NCBI RefSeq assembly: GCF_052857255.1
Contig: NC_135505.1
Location: 26,985,999 to 27,049,998, forward strand
Length of the DNA: 64,000 bases
Source of the DNA: Amblyomma americanum
Lineage: Eukaryota > Arthropoda > Arachnida > Ixodida > Ixodidae
Direction of reading: 5' to 3'
Shown here one piece after another: positions 11,845 to 23,429 of the stretch (position 1 is its first letter; each line of letters opens with the position of its first letter). A model generated the notes under the pieces. The model had not been told where the DNA came from. It saw only the letters and a list, made by a program, of their open reading frames with translations, and ran no database searches. Made by a program: the position numbers and the translations under genes.

Positions 11845-12185
11845 TACACCTACTGCGGAGCAAAGGCCTCTCCCAAGTCTCTCCAATCAACCCTGTCGTT
11901 TCCGAGCTGCAGCGATCGTAACCCCGCAAACATCTTAATTTCATCCGCCCACTTGACTTTTTGCTGCCCCTGCTACGCTTGCCTTCTCTTAGATTCCACT
12001 CCGTTACCCTTCAGGACCAGCGATTATCTTGCCTTCGCATTAAATTCCCTGTCCAAGCCCATTTCTTCCTTTTGATTTGGACTAGGATAACATTAACCCG
12101 CATTTGTTTCCTCACGCACTCTGCTCTCTTGTAGTCTTTCAACGTTACACCCATCATTTTTCTTTCCATAGCTCGCTGCCAAACA
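11845..12185 (-). mobile_element. RTE-clade LINE 3' fragment
   Basis: Minus-strand remnant of an RTE-type LINE C-terminus, alignable with 27,307-27,790. It has the counterparts of ATG GAA AGA AAA ATG near 12,170 and of the tail before a gat repeat near 11,860. It is inserted in the zinc-finger intron at the same place as the fragment at 39,335-39,690. Confidence 0.6.
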
Positions 12186-12281
12186 ATGCTTCATGTTGGC
12201 TACGGTCTAACGCTACAACTGCTGGCGACCGATACGAAAAGTAATTGCAGACGGTATCGCGTGGTCAAACCTCGTGCTTAC

Positions 12282-12487
12282 CTGTCATAACTGTAGAACT
12301 TGCAATTGGAGCACTGGTACCTTCGCCTTCCTCTGCTGGTGCAGTTTCAAAAGATCTTGCGTAGGAAACTGGTATGCGCATTTTCGCAGGGGAAAATCGT
12401 GGGTGGAGCGGGCAATCTGTTTCTTTCTTCTTTATCGGGCACTGAAGCAACATCTTCATGAATAATACCAGGTAAGGGCTGCTCCAT
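12282..12487 (-). pseudogene. C2H2 zinc-finger gene exon 1, copy 1
   Basis: Starts at ATG 12,487 and reads MEQPLPGIIHEDVASVPDKE, then a Pro-rich stretch and the first Cys of finger 1. One base is lost at cgaaaatgcg, which shifts the frame and leads to TGA within the finger. Without the loss the frame would continue with Cys and a Leu-Leu-x-Leu-His stretch. The splice donor cag|gtaagc is intact at 12,281-12,276. A TATA box lies about 85 bases upstream. Confidence 0.7.
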
Positions 12488-12571
12488 CCCAGAATACACT
12501 CTTAACAGTCAATCATGAAAGACAGAGGATGTATGCGGAAATGCACGCAATTGAGTCCGCCTCGTTCTTGT

Positions 12572-12578
12572 TTTTATA
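12572..12578 (-). promoter_or_regulatory. TATA box of zinc-finger copy 1
   Basis: On the minus strand, agtataaaaacaagaacgag. The motif and its surroundings are conserved at the same distance from the start codon in copies 1-4. An initiator about 25-30 bases downstream would give a 5' UTR of roughly 55-60 bases. Confidence 0.6.
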
Positions 12579-12819
12579 CTTTGTCCTGTTGCTCTTATCA
12601 GGCGCTTCCTCAACCGGACACGTGTGCAAGAAAAAAACGATCACTACATTTTTGAAGTGCCTTTCTATATCTCTAGTGTTTTGTTTGTCATTGTCATGCT
12701 TGTCACTCCGAGTTCAGAAATTTTTTCCAGCATGAACTGCTTGTGTTGTTTGATATGCTATCTTGGCTCGGCGCTGCTAGGTACAGTTTAAAAAAATGAG
12801 AAATGCTACTAGCACAATG

Positions 12820-13053
12820 GTTTATGGTTTACGGGGATTTAACGTCCTAAAGCAACTCAGGCTATGAGGGACGCCGTAGTGGACGGCTTCGGAAATTTCG
12901 ACCACCTTTGGTTTTTTAACGTGCACCGACATCGCACAGCACACGGGCCTCTAGAATTTCGCCTCCATCGAAATTTGACTGCCGTGGCCGGGATCGAATA
13001 CGGGTCTTTTGGGCCAGCAGCGGAGTGCCATAACCACTCAGCCACCGCGTGGC
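12820..13053 (-). repeat. Tick tRNA-derived SINE with 12-bp TSD
   Basis: Minus-strand complete SINE; its tRNA-like head is at the right end (ccaccgcggtggctgagtgg-like, reversed). It is flanked by actagcacaatg at 12,808-12,819 and 13,054-13,065. The paralogous position near 40,320 reads ctactagcacaatgcctgatc without a SINE, so this insertion came after the duplication. Confidence 0.9.
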
Positions 13054-13065
13054 ACTAGCACAATG

Positions 13066-15465
13066 CCTGATCTTTTACCTGCGCTTAACAATTTAATAAT
13101 AATTATGTGAAGTTATTTTAGCGAACAAGACGGCTGGTTGTTTTGGTGTGCCAGAATATCAAGATACGGGCCTAAAAACGCTCAGGAATACTTGCCCTCT
13201 GCTACCAAGTAAGCAGGCGACGTTGCAAGCTGCCAGCAGGCAGATTTACAAGCTGATAATTTGGAAGTGAATCTTTGGGACCTTAAAGAAAATATTTATT
13301 CATTTAATTTATAAACTATCTACCCCAACCGTGGGTTTTACATGTGTGGGCACACTAAAAAAAACTTCTAGATAAACATTTATAGAAAGGTAAGCAGTTA
13401 TACAATAAAAAGAATTGGTCTTGTTGAAGCAAAGAAACGAACAGACAAATTCGAGATCATCAGTTATACAATGCGAAGTATTTCTAACCAACATTTTAAT
13501 AAAATTTTGTCAGTTTTGAGGCAATACACTCATCTCGGTAAGCTCAAAAATTTCAGGACTGTCGGCTGCATTAAAACTGAAGCGTCAAGTGGTTTCCTTT
13601 CGCGCACTGCTTGCGGAAAAAGGAAGAACTGAAAGGTGTAATTTTAACATAAAATTGTTCAAGTGTAAGATGGTATTTGTGATGGGTGATTCTAGAGTAG
13701 AGTTAATCTTAAATTAACTGTGCAGGAGTAAGTGCAGGAATTCCAAGCGGTGAAGTTTCAGTCTGTTAGATAAAGGGTGAACCTTGCGCGAAGCTAAAGA
13801 TCAGTAGGTGAATCTTAGCATCTGTACCCATTAAAGATAAATAGCGCGGCTTTTCGCTGCACACTTTCGAAACGGCTACGCTGTTGCCTGTAGTAGGAAA
13901 CCATGCAATGTTAACGTATTCTAATATCGGACGTATAAGCGAACCGTATGCCAGAAGCTTCATTCCGGGAGCGGGTCATTCGAGGCACGCTTGAGGAAGA
14001 ACAGCTTGTTGATTGCCCTATTTGCTGCATACTGAACGTATTTTGTACAGTTCAGGTCGAAAGAGATAAGAATACTCAGATTGCGGTATTCTGTAACAGT
14101 TCGAAGCGGAATTTTATCAGGACCATCGGTGAATTTAAGCGCAATTTTTTTCTTTGTGACGGACATACATTTGATTGACACACATGCAATGAGCGCAATA
14201 GACTTAATGCGCACATTTTAAACGCATTACATATCTATAATTTTCTTATCCCCGCTTTAGGACACAAAGATATGAAAGAAATTAACCTCTGACCTTCTAT
14301 CGCAAAGCTCCCGCATTTAATATCTCGGCTGATTTTTGGGGATTTTAATAGAACCCGAAAATCGTAACTTTGATTTCTTTTCAGTTGCCCTTCTTTCAGC
14401 TTGCTTAAACGGGCACCATAATATTTAATTTCGATATGCAAGAAATGTATCTGGTCTTTGTTTGCAAATTATGCAGAAATCGCCAGAGAGAAATGAATTT
14501 CCGCGGAAGTCAATTATTGATGGAGGAGAAATTCCAGAATCCCGTGTACGGTGCGACATAAGCGCGTTTTAAAGATCTCCAGGCGGTAGAAATTTCCGGA
14601 GCCCTTCACTACGGGCTCTATCTCAGCCATATGTTGATGGAGGCTAAATAAAGAAAAGAACTCCAGGTGGCATATATCAGCCTGGAGCCATCCACTACTG
14701 CACACCTCAAAGGCCATGTATAGCTTAAGATTACTAAACCCCACATTTAAAACTTTTTTTTGTTTCCTGCATTGGCATACAGTTTCAAACAAAATGTGTG
14801 TTTCTCGTGCTTGTGCGCAATGCATAAAAATCTGACTAGATTGTCCCTGTCTGACCTGCAGAGTACAGCTCGCATAAGAGAAAGCTGACAGCACAGCAGC
14901 TGCGATAGCAGTTCGATTTACCAGAAGTTTGTTTTACTCTAAGGCGAGGCTTCACACACACGACAGAATTTATCCGGATGATGCAGGTGTGGAGGGGGGT
15001 GTTGCGCGCCGATTGTGGAAGGTGTAGGTAATGTGTGGAAGCATCTCGAGAGTGGAGATGAGTAAGGCTTTTTTTTAGTACAGCTGGCTTTCCAACTGCG
15101 GCTTTAAATGCGCTTATTCTTAAAGCGCAAATGCCCCTTTCTACATAAGGAAAGTCATATGTGCATACGCAGGCGGGTGTCGCCTATAAATGTTACAAGG
15201 CCAGGAGTTGGAGCCCATGTATCTAGATTCGTGTGTCTGGTGGTCGATTCGGGTGGAAACTCTTGTTGTCGAGGTGTCCCGTGAGCGCCGCATAAAGGCT
15301 GCGCCTAGATAGCAAAACGTGAGCTAACATCGCCCCTTTAGCGGTAGCGACCACGAAGGGGCAGGTCAGAAGAGGAGTCTGCGATGTCCAAGAGGAGCTG
15401 GCCGGGGACGCTAGCGCAGCACCCACCCGAATTCTCCGCAACGCCTCCTCCTCACGACGATTTAA
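13066..15465. other. Unit spacer H-L, copy 1
   Basis: Non-coding. 13,066-14,000 matches 40,340-41,400 (the first, 'a' spacer type), while 14,200-15,465 matches the spacer of units 2, 4 and 5 (the 'b' type), so this unit is a mosaic. An old partial SINE body lies at 14,519-14,610, also present in the other b-type spacers. It ends in ctccgcaacgcctcctcctcacgacg, a junction shared by several units. Confidence 0.5.
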
Positions 15466-15469
15466 ATCG

Positions 15470-17718
15470 CCGGGAAGGTTGTATCCACTCGATGCAATTG
15501 AGGCACGCGTGGATCAACGGGAAATTCTATTGAGGCAGCAAGGCGTCTCATGTGAATAACTGCAGTACAGGCAGGGGGTATGTCACGCCGCTGGTAATAG
15601 ATTCGAGATTCTTTGACTCTATATACAAGACACTTTAGATGCAGCCTTCACTCTACAACTCCCAGGCAAGCAAACCAAACAAATTGCTGGCCTTATCCGC
15701 AGAGTGGCCTAACCCAACCACGGCCTGTCGGAGCGGGAAAACTTTAATATGAACGACGCCCTCCCCACCAGCCGCTTGACTTTTCACCTTCCTTATCACT
15801 TGCACAAAAAATGCAATGAGACAAGCCTGATGTGCTTAATAGAAATGTGACCACCTCTGCTCTCCGCCTACCACAATCCGTTACCCCAAATTGCTGACTC
15901 ACAATGGACACTTACACGTATCCACGTACGCGATGGAATTTAAGCACGCATGCACCAGCGGATAAACTCCAGTTGTTGCAGTAAAGCGTCTCATGCTGAT
16001 AACTTCAGTACAGGCAGCCGGTATGGCACACCATTGGGCAACAGACTCAAGGTCCTTACACTCTATATACAAGACAATTTAGATGCAACGTTCACTCATC
16101 AACTCCTAGGCAAGCAAATCATAAAAATCGCAGGCCCTGTCCGCATATTGGCCACACGCAACCACGAACTGTCAGAGAGGTAAAACCTTAATATGACCCA
16201 TGCCCTCAGCACCAGCCGCTTGGCTTAATTATCACCTAACTTATCACTTGCTCACAAATACTGAAAAAGACATCCCTTCTTAAGAACAATAAATAACTGC
16301 GCAAAAAGACAGTACCAGAGGAGAACCACACGGGACGAGCGCATTATTTTTCTTACAATGCCGTGCCAACTAGCCCCTCACCGCACTCTCGAAGACAAAG
16401 CTAATGTGCTTAGTAGAAAAACGGCCACCTCAGCACTCAGCTACCACAATTTGTTATCCCAAATCGCTTACTCACAACAGGGACTTGCCACTTACAACAT
16501 AATCTAGGAGTTACTCGAAGCCCACTGAAGCAACCAGATGCTTCAAATAGCCCGCACGGAAAGCGGCCAACACCTCGTCAGGCCTCTACGCCCGGCCACC
16601 AACACATACTCATCTGCATCCAATTATCAAATCATTCCACGTGACATCTAGGGCCAACTGGCTATCAAACCCCTACCACTCAGAAATATGAACTCCGAGC
16701 TGCGCAGTGACAGACGCCAGGCCCGAGCTAGTTATTATACCAAACACGGTACACAGGCAGATCCGACATCCTCCACGTGGACGGGGCTCAGCGCACGTTA
16801 CCAGGCCGAAGCCACGGTGGCTAAGTGGTTATGGTGTTCGGCAGCTGACCTGAATTACTCGTGTTCAATCCCGGCCATGGCGGGCGAAGTTAGATGGAGG
16901 GGAAATTTTAGAGGCCAGTTTACTTTACGAGGCCTGTGCACGTTAAAGAACCCCTGGTGGTGGAAATTTCAGGAGCCCTTCACTACGGCGTTCCTGTTAA
17001 CCTGCGTCCCTTTTGGAATTTATACGCTCATAAACGGAACCAACCATCCTACCAGGCTCTTATACCGCTTTCTCCGCCTACGAGGACAGCATTGTCGGGG
17101 CGGTAGCTACCCTCCACGCCAAGAACCCTACGGACGCTGAGGGCGCAGCCACCTTCTTGACGCTCATACACGCTGGGCAAGGTCCTGACGTCACTAAAAT
17201 CTGCAACGACTGCCTAGCTGCGCACCGTCACTATCAGCAAAGCATTATCAAGCCATCCACCCGACGCATTCTGGCATCAGGACAGAGGCTTACCTAATAG
17301 ATAACCCTCACGTTGGTTTCTGGACATGCCTAGTTCCACTAGTAATCAGTGCGTTCATGGAGGCTACTGCAGACAAACTTCTACTTTTCACCTTACCTCA
17401 TTCATCGCCACCGCCATACCTTCCCCCACCCACCCTAATCTCACCCACTTTGCAGAACATTAGGAATGGGGCGCCCAAGGCCACCATCATGCACTACCTC
17501 TGGGAATGCCCCCAACCCATGCCAGTTTCCCCCATACGCTACCCATCCGGCACCTCATGGGAGGCCGCTTTTCGAGCTACTCAACCAGCTGGAAAACATG
17601 AAGAGTAAACAAAGCTCTCCGTGAAGCCTAGGCACGTTTACACTTGGAAAAGCAGGAGCCTGCCATTGTGAACGTTTTTGCCCATTTCGGAAATAAACTT
17701 GTTCTTCTTTTTTCAATT
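15470..17718 (+). mobile_element. I/R1-type LINE, 5'-truncated, copy 2
   Basis: Paralogue of 6480-8520. An internal repeat makes the RT-end segment appear twice (near 15,610-15,790 and 16,000-16,220, each with LYIQD and HxLSER elements). RNase H residues follow after 16,740, with a SINE at 16,807-17,042. A later frame carries MHYLWECPQPMPVSPIRYPS and SWEAAF, the C-terminal knuckle. A polyadenylation-type aaataaa lies at 17,690, before a pyrimidine-rich end. It contains many stops. Confidence 0.65.
16807..17042 (+). repeat. SINE in LINE copy 2
   Basis: gccacggtggctaagtggttatgg head, tgttcaatcccgg B-box region, gtgcacgttaaagaacccctggtggtgg body and cccttcactacggcg end. It occupies the same LINE position as the copies at 7.5, 33.2 and 50.9 kb. 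Confidence 0.75.
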
Positions 17719-18178
17719 GCAGTGGATGGGACTCACTATCCGTTTGCCTGAGGTGGTGTGTACTGCTCGGAACTCTCACAACTTGGACACAGCATAGATT
17801 TGATTGCTGTTTTTTTTTCATTAAAAAATATTTACCTGGTTCGTATTAAATTGTCATTTGGCAGCCGCGAGGAGGTCCATGGAAGAGTTGACGGATGCTG
17901 CTTCTACTTACTCTCCTGCAGCTAATATTGTCAGGTTCATTTGTTGATGACGATTTTGTGTTTGAGTTTTTGGCTCATGCTGATGGTACACACCACCGCG
18001 TGTTGTGAATCCTCAGGGTTTCATAAGATGTGATACAACTGGATGTGATGTTTTTGTTTGGGATGAAATTTGCACTTTCATATCGCAAATCCGCTCGTTT
18101 TTTTGTTAGCTAGGGCCGTAAGCAGTTCTTAGAACAATGAGATTGCGAGCAAATTCTTACACATTCTGATGTTGCAGT
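17719..18178. other. Unit spacer between LINE 3' end and D, left part
   Basis: Non-coding, alignable with 8521-8740, 35,641-36,120 and 51,723-52,200 (gttgacggatgctgctt, tactctcctgcagctaatatt). It is interrupted at 18,179 by the SINE insertion. Confidence 0.5.
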
Positions 18179-18314
18179 TTTTCACTACATAAGATTGGTT
18201 TGATCATAGGAGGTTGTGGCCAAGTGCTGCAATGGTGAGGGAGGTCGTTGTCGGTTCTGGTCACCGAGGAGGAGAAGGAAAAACATTTATTCAGAGCATA
18301 AAAACTGGGTGGGT

Positions 18315-19392
18315 TCAGTACGAGAACCCATTGGTCGCCATCATAATCCGGCCCATCTTAACCAGCGATTTCTGGTCGAGGGGGCTGTGGCTATGAAGGG
18401 TTGCCTCCCAGCGCTCATAAGTCGGATCGGGATTGCTGTCCAAGTCTGGGTTTTCTTGACATTCCCAAACCGCGTGAAAGAGTGCGCCAACTGCTTCACA
18501 GAAGGGGCAGGACGAATGGTAGGTGTCTGGGTACCATTTACTCATTAGGTAAGGATTGGACAGAGTATTAGTTTGTAGTCTCCTGATTATGTGCTCTTCA
18601 TATTTATTTAGGGTTTTGTGAGGAAGAGGATATTTCCTTCTTGTGATCTTATAGTACTCCGTAATTTCTGCGTAGCTTAGTAGGAGTGAGGGGTTGTCAA
18701 CTGTGTCAGAGAGAGGCTGCGTGTCAGATGCTCGGAGGAGGAGAGTTCGAGCAGCTGTGTTGGCCGCCTCATTGCCCGTCGTTGAGAGGTGCCCTGGCGT
18801 CCAGAAGATCTGGATGTTGGAAGGATTAGACCTCTCCAAAATTTCCCAACATGGAGCGCCAACGTGGCCTCTGAGGTAATTGCGTACCGCTGCTTGTGAG
18901 TCGGACATAACCGTTGCCTCGCTGTTCTTTGATATCGCTAGTGCGATAGCTGCTTCTTCGGCCGATGTGATATCCACCGCTTGGATAAGGCTGCTTGCAA
19001 TGATATCCCCCCGGGGTGAAACTGCTGCAACTGCCGCGACTCCGTTCGGGTCCAGCCGCATCGACGTAGATCGTGTCCTTGTTTTCATCCCAGCACTTAG
19101 AGAGGTGTCTAGCTCTGGCTAGTCTCCGTGCTCTGTTGTATTCCTCATCCATGCGCTTTGGTATGGGGTGAGTCATGATGTGTGATCTCACCTGCATGGG
19201 CATGTCGATCTTGTCAGCGACTTTCCGGGATGGAATGATTCTCAGCTTCTGTAATATTTTCCTGCCAGGCTTAGATGTTGAGAGCCTGACAATTTGATTT
19301 ACACGGTGGGCCTCTATTAGTTTGTCGATGGTGTTATGGATTCCCAGCTGTAAAAAGCGCTTAGTGGATGTGCATAAAGGGAGTCCCAGCAC
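18315..19392 (-). pseudogene. LINE connection and RNase H domain
   Basis: After the RT frameshift the protein resumes: LGLPLCTSTKRFLQLGIHNT, a basic linker, and TIYVDAAGPE with the first RNase H Asp. A second frameshift follows near 19,060. Then come TSAEEAAIALAI (Glu), TVMSDSQAAV (second Asp) and FWTPGHLSTTGNEAANTAAR. In active relatives the last segment is His...Asn-Glu-x-Ala-Asp; here the final Asp position reads Asn. A knuckle CPFCEAVGALFHAVWEC (C-x2-C...H...C) and the stop at 18,315 follow. Confidence 0.85.
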
Positions 19393-19444
19393 CGTCTTAA
19401 CTGCCTTTCGAATAATAACATCTAGCTGGTCTTTCTCCTTTTTG

Positions 19445-20533
19445 CTAAGCGGTAAGTACGGGGTGGCGGTATGTTAGTTTAGAGAGAATGAAAGCCTGAA
19501 TTAATCTTAAGGCCTCCTTCTCTCTTAGCCCATTTCTTTTCTTGATTACCCGGCGTAGCATTCTAGAGACTTGTTCGGAATAAGCTTGGAGCTGTCTGAT
19601 TGTAGTGGTGTTAGTGTTGCCGCTGGGTATGATGGCTCCCAGGATCTTGATCTCTTTCTTGATCGGAATGCTCATACCCTGGACCGTAATGGCGACAGAG
19701 GGAGTGGACGGCAAAAGCCCCGTATTCTGCCTCTTGCCACGGTCGATCAGGAGTAACTCTGATTTCTCGGGAGAGCACGTTAACCCATGCCTCGCCGCAT
19801 GCTGGCACACGACATTCGCTGCTTCCTGAAGCTGGTCTTGAATTTCCCCTTCATTACCGCTGCAACACAAGATCGTAATGTCGTCGGCGTATATAGCGTG
19901 CTCAAAGCCTTGGATGCGGTCTAGCTCCTCTCGTAGCCCACGCATGGCCAGGTTGAAGAGAAGCGGAGACAAGACCGCTCCATGTGGGGTGCCCTTGGAA
20001 CCTGGATTGAACGGAGAGGAGGTCCGGTCACCAATACTTATTGACGCTTTTCGATTAGAGAGAAAGTCCCTCACGTAATTATATGTGCGGTCACCACAGT
20101 TGATGCTGTTAAGCTCATCCAGTATTCCCTGGTGGTTCACATTGTCAAATGCCGCTTTTAAATCGAGCGCAAAGATGGCCTTGACCTGACATCTGCCGGG
20201 GTTGTCCAGAATATCCTCTCTGATACGGAGGAGAATATCCTGCGTAGACAGCTTTTCTCTAAACCCGTACAGGGTGTCAGGGAGGATATCAGTCTTCCTC
20301 AGGAGTCGTTTCAGTCGGGCGTTCAAGACCCTCTCGAACAGTTTACCCAGACACGACGTCAGGGAGATCGGTCGTAAATGATCAATATCGCATGGCTTAT
20401 TGGGCTTGGGAACAAATCGCACTAAAGCCAATTTCCAGAAGTCGGGGATCTGGCCCTTGTTCCAGCACTGCGTGTTGAAGTATTTCACTAATTTTCTTAA
20501 GGAGATGTCATCCATATTAAAGAGCATCTTGAA
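19445..20533 (-). pseudogene. LINE reverse transcriptase domain
   Basis: About 362 codons of RT. In order: fingers/palm entry LVRFVPKPNKPCDIDHLRPI; LGKLFERVLNARL; catalytic-Asp region IFALDLKAAFDNVNH; GTPHGAVLSPLLFNLAMRGL; the active site HAIYADDITIL (Y-A-D-D); and the thumb with EIKILGAIIPSG. The first residues touch the TSD, so the amino-terminal endonuclease and the start of RT are missing. The frame is lost near 19,465, where the next frame continues PYLPLSKKEKDQLDVIIRKA. Confidence 0.9.
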
Positions 20534-20693
20534 CACCGAGATCAGGCCTGGTTATGCAATTCCGTCGACACGCGGATTTTTTTTTAAAACCCGGTGGAGA
20601 ATTGCGCGGCACCAGGATTTGAGCCCCGGTCCTCTTGCACGCGAGGTGGATGCTCTACCTCTACGCCATCGCTGCATCCTCTTTTCACTACAT

Positions 20694-21120
20694 GGCAGCA
20701 ACAAACCTCTAGGAAGACGCAGCTGCTTCAGATTATAGCAGATGTTTTGCACTCGGAATGATCAGGTGATTGTATATTACTTCGTTTTCACAGAGCATAT
20801 AAAAATAATGCGGTGGTCATCAGTCATTCTCCAACAACAGTCCAGCGTTCATGTTTAGAGATAAAAATGGAATAAGGGAAACGCGGTGAAGGTAACCAGC
20901 CAGCGCACTATTGATTACTCCACATGTCGCAAGGGAAGGATGATAAAGCGCTGACAAAGAAATAGATATAGTTCTGATCATTCTCTTGTTGTCCTCAGGT
21001 CTACAGAAACCATTGGCTGATAACAGAATATTCATTCTCAGATTATTTGAGCGCTCCTTGATGCCTTTCTTATCATGTGTTAGTTGAGGCCAGTGTCCCG
21101 GAATATGGAGTCTAAGCCGC
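20694..21120. other. Unit spacer, right of the SINE insertion
   Basis: Non-coding. Continues the spacer paralogy (ttttgcactcg, ttacttcgttttcacagagc, cattctccaacaacag) with 36,160 and 52,255. Confidence 0.5.
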
Positions 21121-21460
21121 AGAATAAGCAAAGGGCAAACGCATTGTTCCAACTCCTGTGGGCTTCGTTTCGGCGGAGAAGGTAGAGGGTTGAGCACTGT
21201 GGCACCTGCACTCGCTGCTGTTCCTCAAGGCCCTGGAGCAGTTTTCGTGGCGAACCGAGTACAAGCCCTTCTACCAGCGCAACCAGGAAGTGTGCATGCT
21301 GCTCCAGTTTTGGACGACCAGCGACGCCTGCATGCGAGCCATGCGCCGGAGGACGTGCTGCACATTCGGGATGTTCTGCGTGGTCCGTTCGACTACCCTA
21401 CCAACGCTGCCCTTGAACGACACTTGCCGTTTGGCCGCCGTATTTACTTTCCGCATTGAC
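21121..21460 (+). pseudogene. D segment: unrecognised plus-strand coding remnant, copy 2
   Basis: Two frames carry protein-like sequence. The first reads LFLKALEQFSWRTEYKPFYQ and continues RNQEVCMLLQ. After a one-base shift the second reads EDVLHIRDVLRGPFDYPTNA, then ALERHLPFGRRIYFPH and a stop at 21,459. The copy at 52,627-52,960 supports both halves, so a protein of at least about 110 residues existed. I do not recognise the family. GC content is higher than in the flanks, as expected of old coding sequence. Confidence 0.5.
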
Positions 21461-23420
21461 AGCAAATCCCAAGCTCAGTTCAAAACACAAAGCAACCAAT
21501 GAAAATGTTTTACACTGGAAATTGTACAACTGTTTGCACCAGAGTAAAATTTAAGGCATTGTTTTCTAAGTCGTGTAGATGTTCATCCTTGGGAAGGAAG
21601 CAATATCCTGTAATTATTCGTAACCGCTCACAACGTAACTGGCGAATGATAATTGTGAATAGAGACCGGATCTAGAAAGGAACGGCGCCTTTGAACCAGA
21701 CAACCGGTGCTTTTCGTGACATGGAGTTCGAGTTACTTTTTCTGGATGTCCCGAAGGAACATATAAGTATTGTCGAAAGCTCTTCTGCTCTGTTTACTTG
21801 TCCTCCTCTGACCACATATATATTTAGCGCACCCGCCGAAATAAAATGAGCGCTCGCCTTTTACTGCACCTCCGTGTGCGTCTGTCTTCTCCGGATGCCT
21901 ACGAGCCTTGTGCGATACAGGCTGCAGAGTTTAGCCGCCATAACGCTGATTCAAAACTTGTGCCATCGGCAAGAAGAAATGAGGGGTATGCAGTCACGGG
22001 TGCCTAAAAACTTGTTTATGCATGCGTATTTATGAACATGTAAAAATGCATGTATAAATATCTCGTTAATTACGCCGATGAACCCCTCATGCCGTCTCCC
22101 TATCTGCGCCGGCGCGGCCGCGAGACACTTCACAACCAGCGTCTCACGCCTTACTACAACTCCTTCCTCTTACAGTCGCCAGGTTGTCTCCTCTTCTCCC
22201 CGGGGCTGATTGTAAATAAGATGACAAATGCAAAGCACATGACTCGTGACAACGAACAAAATGGCAAGGCGCGTCAGCCGCATAGCTATCGCCACGAGCA
22301 TCTGTACCTGACTTGGTGGCCCTCGGACTCTTCTCGCCGCATCTCCAGTCCTCCAAGCTCTTTTCAATAAACCGCCACTTTAAAATTTATATATATGCAT
22401 GAGTACCAATACTTTCCCTAGCTTCCATTCTTACTTTACTCTTTTAGCGTACTTTCCCTACAAATAGCTACCCAATTAGGCCACCGAAAACCATGTGTAA
22501 AGTATGTTAGCGACTATATGGGTCCCTCAACCTTGGCCATGATATATGTATATCCGTTCTTTAAAAAAAGACCTATGAGGAGGCATGGGTTGTCCGCAGT
22601 CATAAGCTAGTAACATCTGAGGTAGACATGCACAGTGGAAGGGCAACAAAAATAATTGCAAATCTCTTTGGCAGCGCTATCTAACGGTGCGTACAGGTTT
22701 CGAGGTATGCGCAGTTATGAAGTGAAAGCTACGAGAATAAGGAATAGTTTCTTTTCAGGGCTGTGACTGCCGCAAACATCTCGCCCTGTGCAGTAAATAT
22801 GTCCAGCTGTTGAGCTCTGCAACATAAAACACAGCGCGCATATTTTTCGCCCCAGAGGCTGGCCACAGATTGCTCCCCTCGAAACCGCTGCACAGCAAGC
22901 GTACAAATCAGTGCCATGCTAACGATTTGCAATATTTATGTATAGTAGTCAAGCGAGTCGTCCGTGCTAACGCGCTCGGTCACAAAACCTGCCACCGCGC
23001 CACGGAAAAGCGGTGTCTGCGGCTGAATTCTTGAAATCGCCGCGCCCAACAGAAATGAGCGTATTTCGACGATGTATCTCAGTAACACTGAGCAGATCAC
23101 ACAAACTGGCGCGATCCCTTAGATAGCGCTCCTGCCACAGTTTCCATGGCCTCGCCATATTCCCTCACGCATATAGCCGCTGATCGCCTAGAGCGTGCAT
23201 ACTTTTTTACTACCGACCGGGGATTCGAAATGCTGTCCACACTCGTCCGGAATTACTCCCGTACCACAGAAGAAAATAGCAGCCTTCAATCTACTGTAGG
23301 TTTTTATTTATCTGTGTCAGTCATGAGGGCCGTGCAACAAACGCACTTATCTGCCTTTTTCGTGAGTGCCCGTATTCCTGCGTCATCCTTGCTAGTCGTT
23401 CCAGAGGAATAGTGGTGAAA
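21461..23420. other. Unit spacer E, copy 2
   Basis: Non-coding. Contains the conserved gcctacgagccttgtgcg/agccgccataacgctgattc stretch near 21,900, a GC-rich non-paralogous part near 22,080-22,370 (possibly a small insertion), and AT-rich spacer to the zinc-finger exon. Confidence 0.45.
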
Positions 23421-23429
23421 ACGCACGTG

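Larger units (their letters stand above)
18269..20533 (-). mobile_element. I/R1-type LINE inserted in the SINE
   Basis: 5'-truncated non-LTR retrotransposon, RT then RNase H on the minus strand. Flanked by caccgag at 18,262-18,268 and 20,534-20,540 (plus-strand reading), a 7-bp TSD that matches the uninterrupted ctcggtgacc site near 27,960. Its 3' end reads aataaatgtttttccttctcctc, with a polyadenylation signal. Interior frameshifts near 19,465 and 19,060 inactivate it. It is a different subfamily from the duplicated LINEs in the units but has the same domain order. Confidence 0.9.
18191..20681 (-). repeat. Second tRNA-derived SINE family (B type), split by a LINE
   Basis: Minus-strand SINE with its head at 20,681. 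It has gatggcgtagaggtagagc as A-box region and a B-box close to ggttcaaatcc, reading ggctcaaatcc here. After gccgcgcaattct, ccgggtttt and an A-run, it ends in ctatgatcaaaccaat. Its outer flanks are ttttcactacat at 18,179-18,190 and 20,682-20,693, a 12-bp TSD. The intact paralogous copy at 27,796-28,055 shows that the 2265 bp at 18,269-20,533 are a later insertion. Confidence 0.85.

Noticed and set aside
18214..18548. Plus-strand frames over the LINE 3' end
   Set aside because: Antisense shadows of RNase H.
20595..20680. Possible tRNA gene (reverse strand), and a similar one at 27,800-27,870
   Set aside because: A- and B-box matches are good, but there is no matching acceptor stem, and both continue into the same 3' body with A-runs. 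They are SINE heads.
21190..21459. 89-residue open frame as an intact gene
   Set aside because: Its first half is out of the frame supported by the paralogue at 52,627; only the second half is ancestral protein.
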